Part shown: one piece after another, positions 17,508-25,890 of the stretch
Numbering within the stretch: the stretch's first letter is position 1
Layout of the letters: each line of letters starts with the position of its first letter
NCBI RefSeq assembly: GCF_013317235.1
Contig: NZ_WLCM01000030.1
Coordinates: forward strand, 1-53,833
Reading direction: 5' to 3'
DNA: 53,833 nucleotides
Origin: Leisingera sp. ANG59
GTDB taxonomy: Bacteria; Pseudomonadota; Alphaproteobacteria; Rhodobacterales; Rhodobacteraceae
Position numbers and translations under genes: made by a program
Notes under the pieces: model-generated
Told to the model about the DNA's origin: nothing
Database searches by the model: none
The model's input: the letters and a program-made list of their open reading frames with translations, nothing else

Positions 17508-18882
17508 AGCCCTTGAGCGCGCGACGCACTTCCTTGTCTTCCAGCGTCTGATCCAACGTCAGCCTCGTGCGCTCGACAATGGCGTCAATTTCGGCCTCGG
17601 TGCAGCTGAGCGGTGGCGCATAGCCCAGGACGCCCTGATTGAAGGCGCGGATGATCAGCCCGTTCTGCCAGGCCCGGTCGAAAATGCGACGCCCGGCATC
17701 CGCTTCGACGGGAAGGGGGGTCTTGCGCGCCTTGTCGGTGACCAGTTCTATCGCCGCCAGCATGCCGCGCCCGCGCACATCGCCCACCAGCGGGTGATCG
17801 GCCAGCGCCTGCAGCCCTTCCATCAGCCTCGCACCTGCCTTGCAGCCATTCTCCAGCAGGCCGTTTTCGTAAAGATCGAGGCAGGCGAGTCCTACCGCGG
17901 CACTCACCGGATGGGCGGAATAGGTCTGGCCATGGCCCACCGGCGCGGCCCCGGCGCCGTCGGCGATGGCGTTGTAAACGCGGTCGGACAGGAACACCGC
18001 GCCCATCGGCACATAGCCCGAGGTCATGCCCTTGGCGACAGTGAGAAGGTCCGGAACGATCCCGTCCTCCGCGCAGGCAAACAGCGGCCCAGTGCGGCCA
18101 AAGCCGGTGATGACTTCATCGGCCACGAACAGGATGTCATGTTGCTTGCAGACCTCCTGCATCGCCTTCATCCAGCCTGCCGGCGGCACCAGCACGCCGC
18201 CCGAACCCTGGATCGGCTCGGCATAGAAGGCGGCGACACGTTCGGCGCCCAGTTCGGCGATCTTGGCGCGTAGCGCAGCCACCGAAGCGGCGATGATCGC
18301 CTCGCCGTCGCTGCCGACCGGATTGCGATACGCGTAATGCGATGGGATCTTGTGTTGCCAGTCATGCGGCGCGCCGAAGCCGGTATGGAAGATCGGCAGC
18401 GCCGTCAGCCCCGCCGAGGATACCAATGATCCGTGATACCCGTTCTCGACCGAGATGAATTGGTCCTTCTGCGGCTTGCCGATGGCGTGATGGTAGTAGC
18501 GGATGAAGCGGATGGTGCTGTCGACCGCATCGGATCCGCCGAGCGAGAAATAAACGTGGTTCAGATCCCCCGGCGCATGGTCCGCGAGCCGGGCCGCAAG
18601 GCGGATCGCGGGTTCCGAGCCCAGGCCGAAATAACCGGTCGCATAGGGCAGTTGCTGCAATTGCTTTGTGGCTGCGTCGATCAGACTTTGCTGGCCGTAA
18701 CCGGCATTGACGCACCAGAGGCCCGCAAAGCCGTCGAGCAGTTCACGACCCTCGGCATCGGTGACGGTTGCCCCCCGAGCCGAGGAAAGTACCCGCACAC
18801 CGGCCGCCTCATGACCGCGATAGGATGCCAGTGGATGCACAAGGTGCGCACGGTCGAGTTCGACAAGTGAATTGGCCAGCAT
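17506..18882 (-). CDS. Class III omega-aminotransferase (PLP-dependent)
   Basis: The 458-residue protein is a fold-type I, class III aminotransferase. It has DGFAGLWCVNAGYG near residue 50, the cofactor-binding Asp255 in VADEVITGFGRTG, and the PLP lysine Lys284 in TVAKGMTSGYVPMGA. The closest-looking relatives are the omega-transaminases and the putrescine/pyruvate aminotransferases (SpuC group), which move a terminal amino group to pyruvate and leave an aldehyde. A semialdehyde dehydrogenase at 20387 would take the product further. AAGGAAT precedes ATG 18882. The precise donor is not established. Confidence 0.88.
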   Translation of the reverse strand: MLANSLVELDRAHLVHPLASYRGHEAAGVRVLSSARGATVTDAEGRELLDGFAGLWCVNAGYGQQSLIDAATKQLQQLPYATGYFGLGSEPAIRLAARLADHAPGDLNHVYFSLGGSDAVDSTIRFIRYYHHAIGKPQKDQFISVENGYHGSLVSSAGLTALPIFHTGFGAPHDWQHKIPSHYAYRNPVGSDGEAIIAASVAALRAKIAELGAERVAAFYAEPIQGSGGVLVPPAGWMKAMQEVCKQHDILFVADEVITGFGRTGPLFACAEDGIVPDLLTVAKGMTSGYVPMGAVFLSDRVYNAIADGAGAAPVGHGQTYSAHPVSAAVGLACLDLYENGLLENGCKAGARLMEGLQALADHPLVGDVRGRGMLAAIELVTDKARKTPLPVEADAGRRIFDRAWQNGLIIRAFNQGVLGYAPPLSCTEAEIDAIVERTRLTLDQTLEDKEVRRALKG

Positions 18883-19145
18883 TTCGGATTCCTTTTTTCT
18901 GCGGCCGGACCTAGCGGCCCATCATTTCAGTCTCGGCCCATCTTGGCGCCGGAGCGGCCGCAAATCCTGCCAATCATCCTCCCGTGAAAGAGGGTTCGCG
19001 CTGTCCTCGCAGGCTTTCGCAAAATCTTTTGCTGTATCTGGGTCGGAGCGGAGGCCGAATGGCAATTCCGATGTCGCGGATCGGAACAGGGTATGGATGC
19101 CGCGCGAGTAGACTACCGGGCGGGGCTGCGGCACATGAAACGAAG
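18883..19145. other. Intergenic region upstream of the aminotransferase
   Basis: These 263 bases between two reverse-strand genes presumably carry the aminotransferase promoter. No gene, operator or terminator could be supported. Confidence 0.35.
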
Positions 19146-20021
19146 TCAGCTTAGCGCATGACCTGCGAGGCCATAGACCCACGGTGCATCCACACTCCGG
19201 TTGAGAAACCGGCGCCCCCTGGACATGGTTGTGACCTTTTCCGAGACCGGGAGGCCGCATTGCTGGATGAACTGCGCAAAGGGCCCGTCTTCTTCGCGCG
19301 TGTCGATCCGCGCGTGACGACCCTCCAGCGCCTGCAGGTGCCAGGCGGCGAGTTGAATTGCATCCTCGTCATTTCGGGCGACAATCGGACCGATCACCTG
19401 GCCCCGACCAAAATCATGGCGCATAGCATAGCCAACGATTTCGCCATTCCGTTTCAGGACGCAGGAGACCGAAACTTCGGCCAGGAGCGCAAGCAGGCGA
19501 GAGCGGTCGGTGCCGAAGGCAGGCCCGTCGATGGCGTATATCGTATCGATCTCGGCGGCTGGCATCTCGGCCAGATTGCCATCGACAGGGCCAAGGTCGG
19601 GCAGTTTCGTCACCGTTCCACGGTGCAGGAAGACCTCTGCTTCGGTCTGGAATTTGAGCGAAACGTATAGCGGAAAGGCGGCCTTCGTCGCATTCAGGCT
19701 CAGGTTACGGCCTTCGCATTGTTCCAACACCTGATCCATCAGCCAGCGACCGGCACCTTGTGCCTGGGCGCGGGGGGTCGTGATGACCAGCCCGACAGTT
19801 GCGAAATCCTCGCCATGCGGAAACCACATCGCGCTGCCGAAGACCCGGCCAATCCCGTCAACGGCCACGATGCCTTGCCCGGCGCGCCGCAGGAAGTCCC
19901 AATCCGCAGGCCGGTGCGGCCAACCGACACCGATCGACAGTGCATGCAGCAAATCAACGTCAACCTCGGAAATGTCCTGCGCGACCAGATCAAAGGACTT
20001 CACGCGAACAGACTTAGCCAT
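19146..20021 (-). CDS. Tandem-GNAT acetyltransferase
   Basis: The 291-residue protein has an N-terminal GNAT fold (about residues 10-140), with the acetyl-CoA loop region VGLVITTPRAQAQGAGRWLMDQVL. A C-terminal second acetyltransferase-like domain of the YitH type follows (AIDGPAFGTDRSRLLALLAE, then GYAMRHDFGRGQVIGPIVA). ATG 20021 with GGAG just upstream was chosen; an in-frame extension to 20177 lies in the promoter spacer. Its position between the aminotransferase and the semialdehyde dehydrogenase suggests it acetylates an amine intermediate of that pathway or detoxifies it. The substrate is unknown. Confidence 0.8.
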   Translation of the reverse strand: MAKSVRVKSFDLVAQDISEVDVDLLHALSIGVGWPHRPADWDFLRRAGQGIVAVDGIGRVFGSAMWFPHGEDFATVGLVITTPRAQAQGAGRWLMDQVLEQCEGRNLSLNATKAAFPLYVSLKFQTEAEVFLHRGTVTKLPDLGPVDGNLAEMPAAEIDTIYAIDGPAFGTDRSRLLALLAEVSVSCVLKRNGEIVGYAMRHDFGRGQVIGPIVARNDEDAIQLAAWHLQALEGRHARIDTREEDGPFAQFIQQCGLPVSEKVTTMSRGRRFLNRSVDAPWVYGLAGHALS

Positions 20022-20386
20022 GAAAACTCCTTCATCAATGAGCGGGGCGCCAAAGAATCCCCTGTGGCACACCGGATTTTCGCCGAAAGCCAATGTGATC
20101 ACCTTCTGAAACATATTGAAACCAGGGAGCCAGCAGAATTTGCTGCATGTGGGCAAATCTTCCGAATCTTCTGCCAAACTTCAGCGCCATTCCGCAGCGA
20201 ACTCTACCACGTCACGGCTATCCTGCCGATGATGCGTAGCCGCACAATTCGGGTGCCCAATGAAGTTATAGAGTTCTTGCTAACCTCAATATCAAGAGCG
20301 CTTTCATCGATCTGTGAACGATCCTCGCCCGAGTTAGATCGATTACGTCTGCCTTGAAGACGGCCCCAATCAGAAAGGAAACACTC
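20022..20386. other. Divergent intergenic region (GNAT / aldehyde dehydrogenase)
   Basis: A 365-base spacer between the reverse-strand GNAT gene and the forward-strand dehydrogenase. It is AT-richer at 20230-20300 (promoter-like) and contains no recognisable gene. Specific operators could not be identified. Confidence 0.35.
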
Positions 20387-21862
20387 ATGAACGCGATCAT
20401 GAAAATCGGCGGTTTCAACGATGCCGGACTGCTACGCCAGCAGGCCCTGATCGGCGGCGTCTGGAAGGATGCCGAGAGCGCCAAGACCGTCGATGTCATT
20501 GACCCTGCCAGCCAGGCGGTGCTTGGCACCGTTCCCGACATGGGTGGGGCGGAGACACGCGCCGCGATCGAGGCGGCGGAAGCCGCGTTCAAGGGCTGGA
20601 AGGCCCGCACCCATGCTGAGCGCGCCGAGGCGCTGGAACGCTGGCACGATCTGATGATCGACAACCTGGAGGATCTGGCCCTGCTCCTGACGCTGGAGCA
20701 GGGCAAGCCGCTGGCGGAATCGCGCGGCGAGATCCGTTATGGTGCCTCCTTCGTCAAATGGTTTGCGGAAGAAGCCCGCCGCATCGGCGGCGCCACTATC
20801 CCCTCGCCCACCGCTGACCGCCGCATCCTGGTGCTGAAGGAGGCCGTCGGCGTCTGCGCCATCATCACGCCCTGGAACTTCCCCAATGCGATGATCACCC
20901 GCAAGGTCGCCCCGGCGCTGGCCGCTGGCTGCACCGTAGTCATCAAACCGTCGGAATTCACACCCTTCTCAGCCCTGGCACTTGGCGTTCTGGCGGAACG
21001 CGCCGGCATCCCCGCCGGAGTGATCAATATCGTTACCGGCATGCCGACCGAGATTGGCAACGAACTGATGGCGAATGAGACCGTACGCAAGATCTCTTTC
21101 ACCGGCTCGACCCGCGTCGGTGCGCTTCTGATGCGCGGCGCGGCTGACAGCATCAAGCGGTTGAGCCTAGAGCTCGGCGGCAATGCGCCCTTCATCGTGT
21201 TTGACGATGCCGATTTGGACATCGCCGTCGAGGGGGTCATCGCCTCGAAATTCCGCAATGGCGGCCAGACCTGCGTCTGTGCCAATCGGATCCTGGTGCA
21301 TGCCGCCATCTACGATGCCTTCGCCGAAAAACTGGGCCGACGCGTGGCACAGCTGAAGGTTGGGCAAGGAACCGACAAAAGCACCGATATCGGCCCGATG
21401 ATCAACGACGCCGCAATCGTCAAGATCGAAAGCCACATCGCCGACGCGCAGGCCAAGGGGGCCCGGATTGTTGCCCAGAGCGAGACCATGCCGGAAGGAT
21501 GCCAATATGCCCGCCCGGTGGTGCTGACGGACGCAACAACCGATATGGTGCTGGCCTCCGAAGAGACTTTTGGCCCAGTCGCGCCGCTGTTCCGCTTCGA
21601 GACCGAGGACGAGGCACTGGCCATTGCCAACGGTACTCCCTTTGGACTTGCCGCCTATTTCTTCACAGAAAATCTCAAACGGTCATGGCGAGTGGCCGAG
21701 GCGCTGGAGTTCGGAATGATCGGGCTGAATACCGGCCTGATCTCGACCGAGGTCGCGCCGTTCGGCGGCGTCAAGCAATCGGGACTGGGCCGGGAAGGGT
21801 CTCAACTCGGGATCGAAGAATATCTCGAAACCAAGGCCCTGCATGTCGGCGGCCTGAGTTAG
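20387..21862 (+). CDS. gabD: Succinate-semialdehyde-type NAD(P)+ aldehyde dehydrogenase
   Basis: This 491-residue cytoplasmic enzyme carries ITPWNFPNAMITRKVAPAL (cofactor segment), catalytic Glu262 in LELGGNAP, and catalytic Cys296 in NGGQTCVCANR. The NGGQTCVCANR block and the C-terminal NTGLISTEVAPFGGVKQSG are characteristic of the GabD group. It would oxidise succinate semialdehyde, or a related semialdehyde made by the neighbouring aminotransferase, to the acid. ATG 20387 is preceded by AAAGGA. The NDH-2 fusion gene follows after ten bases, so the two are probably cotranscribed. Confidence 0.88.
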   Translation: MNAIMKIGGFNDAGLLRQQALIGGVWKDAESAKTVDVIDPASQAVLGTVPDMGGAETRAAIEAAEAAFKGWKARTHAERAEALERWHDLMIDNLEDLALLLTLEQGKPLAESRGEIRYGASFVKWFAEEARRIGGATIPSPTADRRILVLKEAVGVCAIITPWNFPNAMITRKVAPALAAGCTVVIKPSEFTPFSALALGVLAERAGIPAGVINIVTGMPTEIGNELMANETVRKISFTGSTRVGALLMRGAADSIKRLSLELGGNAPFIVFDDADLDIAVEGVIASKFRNGGQTCVCANRILVHAAIYDAFAEKLGRRVAQLKVGQGTDKSTDIGPMINDAAIVKIESHIADAQAKGARIVAQSETMPEGCQYARPVVLTDATTDMVLASEETFGPVAPLFRFETEDEALAIANGTPFGLAAYFFTENLKRSWRVAEALEFGMIGLNTGLISTEVAPFGGVKQSGLGREGSQLGIEEYLETKALHVGGLS

Positions 21863-21872
21863 GAGCACTATC

Positions 21873-23537
21873 ATGGCAGCGGTACCAAGACAAAGAGTCC
21901 TGGTTCTCGGTGGCGGCTTTGCGGGGATGTTTGCTGCACGCGAAATGCAGCGCAGATTCGGCAACCGCGCCGACATCGAGTTGATAAACGAAGTCAATTA
22001 CTTCGTTTTTCAACCGCTTCTGCCCGAGGTTGCCGCTGGCGCAATTTCGACGCGCGATGCCGTGTCGCCCCTGCGTCAGCTGCTGCCCGGCGTGAAGGTA
22101 CGGCAGGCGCGCATTTTCGATATCGACCAAAATCGGCAGGTCGTCACCATCTTTCAGGGCGTGCAGCGCCGCTTTACGGAAGTTACATATGACCATCTGG
22201 TGATCGCGCTTGGGCAAGCGGAGGATCTGTCCCGCTTTCCCGGGCTCAAGGCCCATGCCTTGACCATAAAGTCGCTCAGCGATGCGCACAGGCTGCGAAA
22301 CCATGTGATCGACAAGCTCGAACACGCCGACATCACCGCCATTCCCGAGGTGAAGCGCGAGCTTCTGACCTTCACGGTGATCGGCGGCGGGTTCTCCGGT
22401 GTCGAAACCGCCGGAGAAATGCGCGATCTGATCACCAAGTCGTTGAAATACTATCCCCGGATCGAACCTTCCGAGGTCCGCATCCTGCTGATCGAATTTG
22501 CGGATCGGATCCTGTCTGAACTGTCGCCATCCCTGAGCGGTTACGCGCAGCAGTTCTTTGAACGCCAGGGGATCGAGGTCATGCTGGGTACGGGCGTGGC
22601 CGAAGCCACCGGAACGCAGATCCTGACCACCGGCGGTGAGGTGATCGGAACCCGGACGGTCGTTGCGACTATCGGCAACGGGCCTTCCGAACTCGTTCGC
22701 AGTATGGAACTGCCCATCGCCCATGGTCGCATCAGGACCGACCGCAAGATGCGGGTCCAAGGAACAGCGAACCTATGGGCGCTTGGCGATGCAGCGTTGA
22801 TCCCGTTGCGGGTCGATCCAAGCGAGCGCCACCATTGGGCGCCGCCGACCGCACAATTTGCCGTGCGCGAGGCACGGAGGCTGGCGCAGAATATCGAGGC
22901 GGTCATAGAGGGCCGGAACCCAGCGGACTTCACCTACAAGTCAAAGGGCACGATGGCGTCACTCGGCGCGCATCGCGGAGTGGCCGAAGTGTTTGGTTTT
23001 CGGCTTTCGGGGCGCAAGGCGTGGCTCCTGTGGCGGCTCTATTATCTTTCCTTCGTTCCGGGCTTCACGACCAAGGTGCGAGTTGCAACGAACTGGGCTC
23101 TCGACGCGATTCTTGGCCGAAGTATCGTGCAGACAGCCGCCCAAACGGGATCCGCAACCCGGTACGTCCGCTATCGCAAGGGTGACCGCGTGTTTGAAGC
23201 CGGTAACCGGGCCGACGGATTCTACATCGTGATCGAGGGGAAGGTGGAGCTGACGATCCCTGGTATAGGGGAGAAGGAGAACGTGACCCGAACGATCGGC
23301 GCGAAGGGGCATTTCGGCGACCGCGTACTTTTGGGTGAGGGCCTGCGTACCGGAACCGTGCGGGCACTGGAAGACACCGTCGTTCTCGTCGTCGGGGCCG
23401 CGGACTTTCAACGGATCGTCGCGGCGCTGCCCGTCCTTGAAGAGTATTTCGGGACCTACATCGCATCAGCCTACGGAACTGCGAAAAACCTTGATCTCGC
23501 CGCCGTCGGCGGCACCACGGTCGGCAGGTTGTCATGA
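21873..23537 (+). CDS. Type II NADH dehydrogenase-like flavoprotein with C-terminal cyclic-nucleotide-binding domain
   Basis: The 554-residue protein has two parts. Residues 1-420 form an NDH-2-like disulfide-reductase fold: FAD site RVLVLGGGFAGMFAA, NAD site FTVIGGGFSGVETAGEM, and a WALGDAALIP block. Residues 431-545 form a CRP-type cyclic-nucleotide-binding domain with GFYIVIEGKVEL and a phosphate-cassette-like HFGDRVLLGEGLRTGTVRA, where the usual FGE is FGD. NDH-2 normally has 400-450 residues without a sensor domain. The fusion suggests NADH oxidation at the membrane gated by a nucleotide. AGGAG precedes ATG 21873. It follows the dehydrogenase closely and overlaps the next small frame by ATGA. 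Confidence 0.85.
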   Translation: MAAVPRQRVLVLGGGFAGMFAAREMQRRFGNRADIELINEVNYFVFQPLLPEVAAGAISTRDAVSPLRQLLPGVKVRQARIFDIDQNRQVVTIFQGVQRRFTEVTYDHLVIALGQAEDLSRFPGLKAHALTIKSLSDAHRLRNHVIDKLEHADITAIPEVKRELLTFTVIGGGFSGVETAGEMRDLITKSLKYYPRIEPSEVRILLIEFADRILSELSPSLSGYAQQFFERQGIEVMLGTGVAEATGTQILTTGGEVIGTRTVVATIGNGPSELVRSMELPIAHGRIRTDRKMRVQGTANLWALGDAALIPLRVDPSERHHWAPPTAQFAVREARRLAQNIEAVIEGRNPADFTYKSKGTMASLGAHRGVAEVFGFRLSGRKAWLLWRLYYLSFVPGFTTKVRVATNWALDAILGRSIVQTAAQTGSATRYVRYRKGDRVFEAGNRADGFYIVIEGKVELTIPGIGEKENVTRTIGAKGHFGDRVLLGEGLRTGTVRALEDTVVLVVGAADFQRIVAALPVLEEYFGTYIASAYGTAKNLDLAAVGGTTVGRLS

Positions 23538-23683
23538 TCCTGGCGCATGATCCCGCGCGGCTACGCGCCGTCCTTACCATTCTGTTTCACACCGCCTCCC
23601 CGGCGGTCACGATTCGTCACGGCGACGGGTCCGCCCCTGCCGGGAACCCGACAGCAGGAATTTTCGTCCATGACCAAAAATAG
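23534..23683 (+). CDS. Possible small protein, 49 residues
   Basis: An ATG overlaps the stop of the NDH-2 fusion gene (ATGA) and gives a 49-residue frame beginning MILAHDPARLRAVLTILFHT. It ends at TAG 23681-23683, inside the start of the aspartase fragment. The coupling geometry is typical of real operon genes. However, the frame is short, has no recognised relatives, and could be a leftover. Low confidence. Confidence 0.25.
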   Translation: MILAHDPARLRAVLTILFHTASPAVTIRHGDGSAPAGNPTAGIFVHDQK

Positions 23684-23811
23684 AATCGAAGAGGACTCGC
23701 TCGGGCCCAGGCAGATCCCGCGCGAGGCTCTGTGGGGCGTTCACACCGCCCGGGCACTGGAGAATTTTCCGATCACCGGCGTGCCGCTGGCGTCTTTCCC
23801 GGAGCTGGTCC
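23670..23811 (+). pseudogene. Aspartase/fumarase-family N-terminal fragment, cut by IS6 element
   Basis: From ATG 23670 (AGGAA upstream) the frame encodes about 47 residues starting MTKNRIEEDSLG and containing ALWGVHTARALENFPITG. This is the N-terminal signature of the aspartate ammonia-lyase / class II fumarase superfamily, with the aspartase-like GVHT rather than the fumarase-like GAQT. The frame ends at the left end of the IS6-family element at 23812; the remaining roughly 400 residues are not found on the far side of the IS. A deletion therefore accompanied the insertion. It was probably the next gene of the dehydrogenase-NDH-2 operon. Confidence 0.8.
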
Positions 23812-24640
23812 GGGTCCGTTGCATTAACCGTCGAGATGTCAGAGATATCGTTGCCCCAAGCTGAGGAGTGCGCGATGTCCCAGCGCAATCCGTTCAAGCG
23901 GCACCGGTTTCCGCGCGAGGTCATCCTGCTGGCGGTGCGCTGGTACTGCCGCTACCCGCTTTCGTGCCGGGACGTACGAGATATGCTCGCTGAGCGGGGC
24001 GTTGCTGTTGATGCTTCGACGGTTCACCGCTGGGTGCGAAAGTTTGGTCCCGAAATCCGGAAGCGGGCCCAAGCCCGGCACCGCTCCTGCCGTGGACTGC
24101 AATGGCATGTCGATGAGACCTACCTTCGTGTGGGCGGGCGCTGGCGTTACCTTTGGCGGGCCGTGGACAAGTTCGGCCAGTTGATCGAATTTCGTCTGAC
24201 GGCGCGGCGGGATGCCAAGGCAGCAAGGGCATTTCTGCGCCAGGCGCGAAACACCGTGCGATGTTATCAGCCGCTTACAATCGTCACCGACAAGGCGCAC
24301 AGCTATACAAAGGTGATCGGCGAGATCAACGGCCGACTCGGGCCCGATAATGCTATCCGCCACGTTGACCGCAAGTATTTGAACAATCGGATCGAGAGCG
24401 ATCATGCCGCACTGAAGCAGCGATTGCGTCCCATGCGCGGGTTCCAGACGCTGGCCGGAGCCAAGGCCGCGCTCGCAGGTATCGAAACCTTCCGCACCAT
24501 TCGAAAAGGCCAATTCGAGAATTGTGAAATCGGGGTGATCAACGAGATCGCCTTCATCGCCAAACTGTTTCAGGAGGCGGCATGATAGGCGAGCAAAGCC
24601 GACGACATACACAGCCCTCTGCCGTTAATGCAACGGACCC
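23812..24640 (+). mobile_element. IS6-family insertion sequence, complete
   Basis: This 829-bp element is bounded by perfect 17-bp inverted repeats, GGGTCCGTTGCATTAAC at 23812-23828 and its complement at 24624-24640, with one transposase gene between them. Flanking bases differ (left ...GAGCTGGTCC, right TTTTTGCATC...), so the 8-bp target duplication usual for a simple IS6 insertion is absent. This agrees with the loss of the rest of the aspartase-like gene by an IS-mediated deletion or replicon fusion. Confidence 0.92.
23875..24585 (+). CDS. IS6-family DDE transposase
   Basis: The 236-residue transposase starts with a helix-turn-helix region (SCRDVRDMLAERGVAVDASTVHRW). It has the DDE catalytic triad Asp80 (WHVDETYLRV), Asp139 (TIVTDKAHSY) and Glu174 (NNRIESDH), the spacing and context typical of IS6/IS26-like enzymes. 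The C-terminal AGIETFRTIRKGQ segment is also family-typical. The frame is intact, so the element may be active. ATG 23875 was chosen over an upstream in-frame ATG at 23836. Confidence 0.95.
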   Translation: MSQRNPFKRHRFPREVILLAVRWYCRYPLSCRDVRDMLAERGVAVDASTVHRWVRKFGPEIRKRAQARHRSCRGLQWHVDETYLRVGGRWRYLWRAVDKFGQLIEFRLTARRDAKAARAFLRQARNTVRCYQPLTIVTDKAHSYTKVIGEINGRLGPDNAIRHVDRKYLNNRIESDHAALKQRLRPMRGFQTLAGAKAALAGIETFRTIRKGQFENCEIGVINEIAFIAKLFQEAA

Positions 24641-24693
24641 TTTTTGCATCAGTCACCTGGGCCTTCCTGAGGTCTTTTATCAAGATTTATGGT

Positions 24694-24708
24694 TGACTAA
24701 ATTACTCA
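24694..24708. promoter_or_regulatory. Iron-responsive box (TGA-N9-TCA)
   Basis: TGACTAAATTACTCA fits TGA-N9-TCA, the iron-responsive motif described for RirA and the related Rhodobacterales iron box. It lies 43 bases upstream of the ATG of the iron-type binding protein, inside an AT-rich promoter-like segment. The TTGACT at 24693 could be the -35 element, so a bound repressor would block polymerase. Assignment is by pattern and context only. Confidence 0.6.
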
Positions 24709-24750
24709 GAATTAATAGAGCTGCGGCGTCTTTAGTCCAAGGATCACATC

Positions 24751-25872
24751 ATGACCCTTCGCCCTCTTTACGGCGCTGCGGCGCTGAGCTTTTTCGCCGC
24801 CAGCCTCGTGCAAGCTGATACCATCACGTTGACTGATATTGCCGGTCGCGAAATCACAGTCGATGCGCCCGCGGACCGCGTAATTCTGGGCGAAGGGCGG
24901 CAGATTTTCTTTACCGCCGTGCTGGACGGGGAGAACCCGTTTGAGCGTGTGGTCGGCTGGCGGGACGATTTACTTCAGGCCTCGCCCGAAACCTATGCCA
25001 TCTATGCGGAGAAGTTCCCCGAACTGGAGGATATCCCGACCTTTGGCGGTTTCAAAGACGGCACCTTTGACATCGAGCAGGCGGTCTCACTTCAACCCGA
25101 TGTGATGATCATGAACCTTGAGGCCAAGGCCGCCACCGACGAGGCGGGCTATGAAGAAAAGCTGGCAAAGGTCGGCATCCCGATCGTCTATGTGGATTTC
25201 CGCGAGAAGCCATTTGAGCATACCGCACAATCGATGGCGATCATCGGCACCCTCTTTGGAAAGGACGAGCGGGCGGCGGAATTCAACGAATTCTATCGGG
25301 CGCAGGTTGCCCGGGTTACCGAGGTAATAGCGGCACAGGCCGATCTGGAAAAACCGCTGGTCTTTGTCGAACGTGCCGGTGGTTACTCGGAGGATTGCTG
25401 TATGTCTTTCGGCAATGGCAACTTCGGTCGCTTTGTCGAACTGGCAGGCGGAATCAATATGGCCAGTGAGTTCATCCCTGGCACCTTTGGCACCGTGAAT
25501 GCGGAGCAGGTGATCGCCTCCAACCCGGATCAGATCGTGGTGACTGGTGGCAACTGGGACGCCTATGTGCCCGGTGGGAAATGGATCGGCGTCGGCCCGG
25601 GTTCGGACGTGCAGCAAGCCACCAAAAAGCTCGCCGCGCTGATGGAGCGCCCCGCATTTACCGGAGTCACGGCGGTTGAGGAGGGCAAGGTCCATGCGAT
25701 CTGGCACCAGTTCTACAACAGCCCCTATAGTTTTGTTGCCGTGCAGCGGCTGGCAACCTGGCTGCACCCGGAACTCTTTGACGATCTCGAACCAGAGACG
25801 ACGCTGAAGGAGTTGCACGAACGCTTTCTGCCGGTGGATTATCACCCCGGTTACTGGATCTCCCTCGACTGA
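24751..25872 (+). CDS. Iron/siderophore ABC transporter substrate-binding protein (FecB/FepB type)
   Basis: The 373-residue protein has a signal peptide (cleavage near VQA, residue 22) and the helical-backbone periplasmic-binding fold of the iron-siderophore family: TLTDIAGREITVDAPADRVILGEG near the N-terminus, LQPDVMIMNLEA, and ASNPDQIVVTGG. It would deliver a ferric chelate to the FecCD-type permease encoded 18 bases downstream. It begins a three-gene operon behind an iron box and right after the IS6 element. The ligand may be a siderophore, haem or another metal complex. Confidence 0.88.
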   Translation: MTLRPLYGAAALSFFAASLVQADTITLTDIAGREITVDAPADRVILGEGRQIFFTAVLDGENPFERVVGWRDDLLQASPETYAIYAEKFPELEDIPTFGGFKDGTFDIEQAVSLQPDVMIMNLEAKAATDEAGYEEKLAKVGIPIVYVDFREKPFEHTAQSMAIIGTLFGKDERAAEFNEFYRAQVARVTEVIAAQADLEKPLVFVERAGGYSEDCCMSFGNGNFGRFVELAGGINMASEFIPGTFGTVNAEQVIASNPDQIVVTGGNWDAYVPGGKWIGVGPGSDVQQATKKLAALMERPAFTGVTAVEEGKVHAIWHQFYNSPYSFVAVQRLATWLHPELFDDLEPETTLKELHERFLPVDYHPGYWISLD

Positions 25873-25890
25873 TCTCCTTTGGTGGCACAT

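Noticed and set aside
9825-21862. Ectoine-degradation operon
   Set aside because: An AsnC-type regulator, aminotransferase and semialdehyde dehydrogenase recall the ectoine clusters, but the ectoine hydrolase and deacetylase (EutD/EutE) and the TRAP importer are absent.
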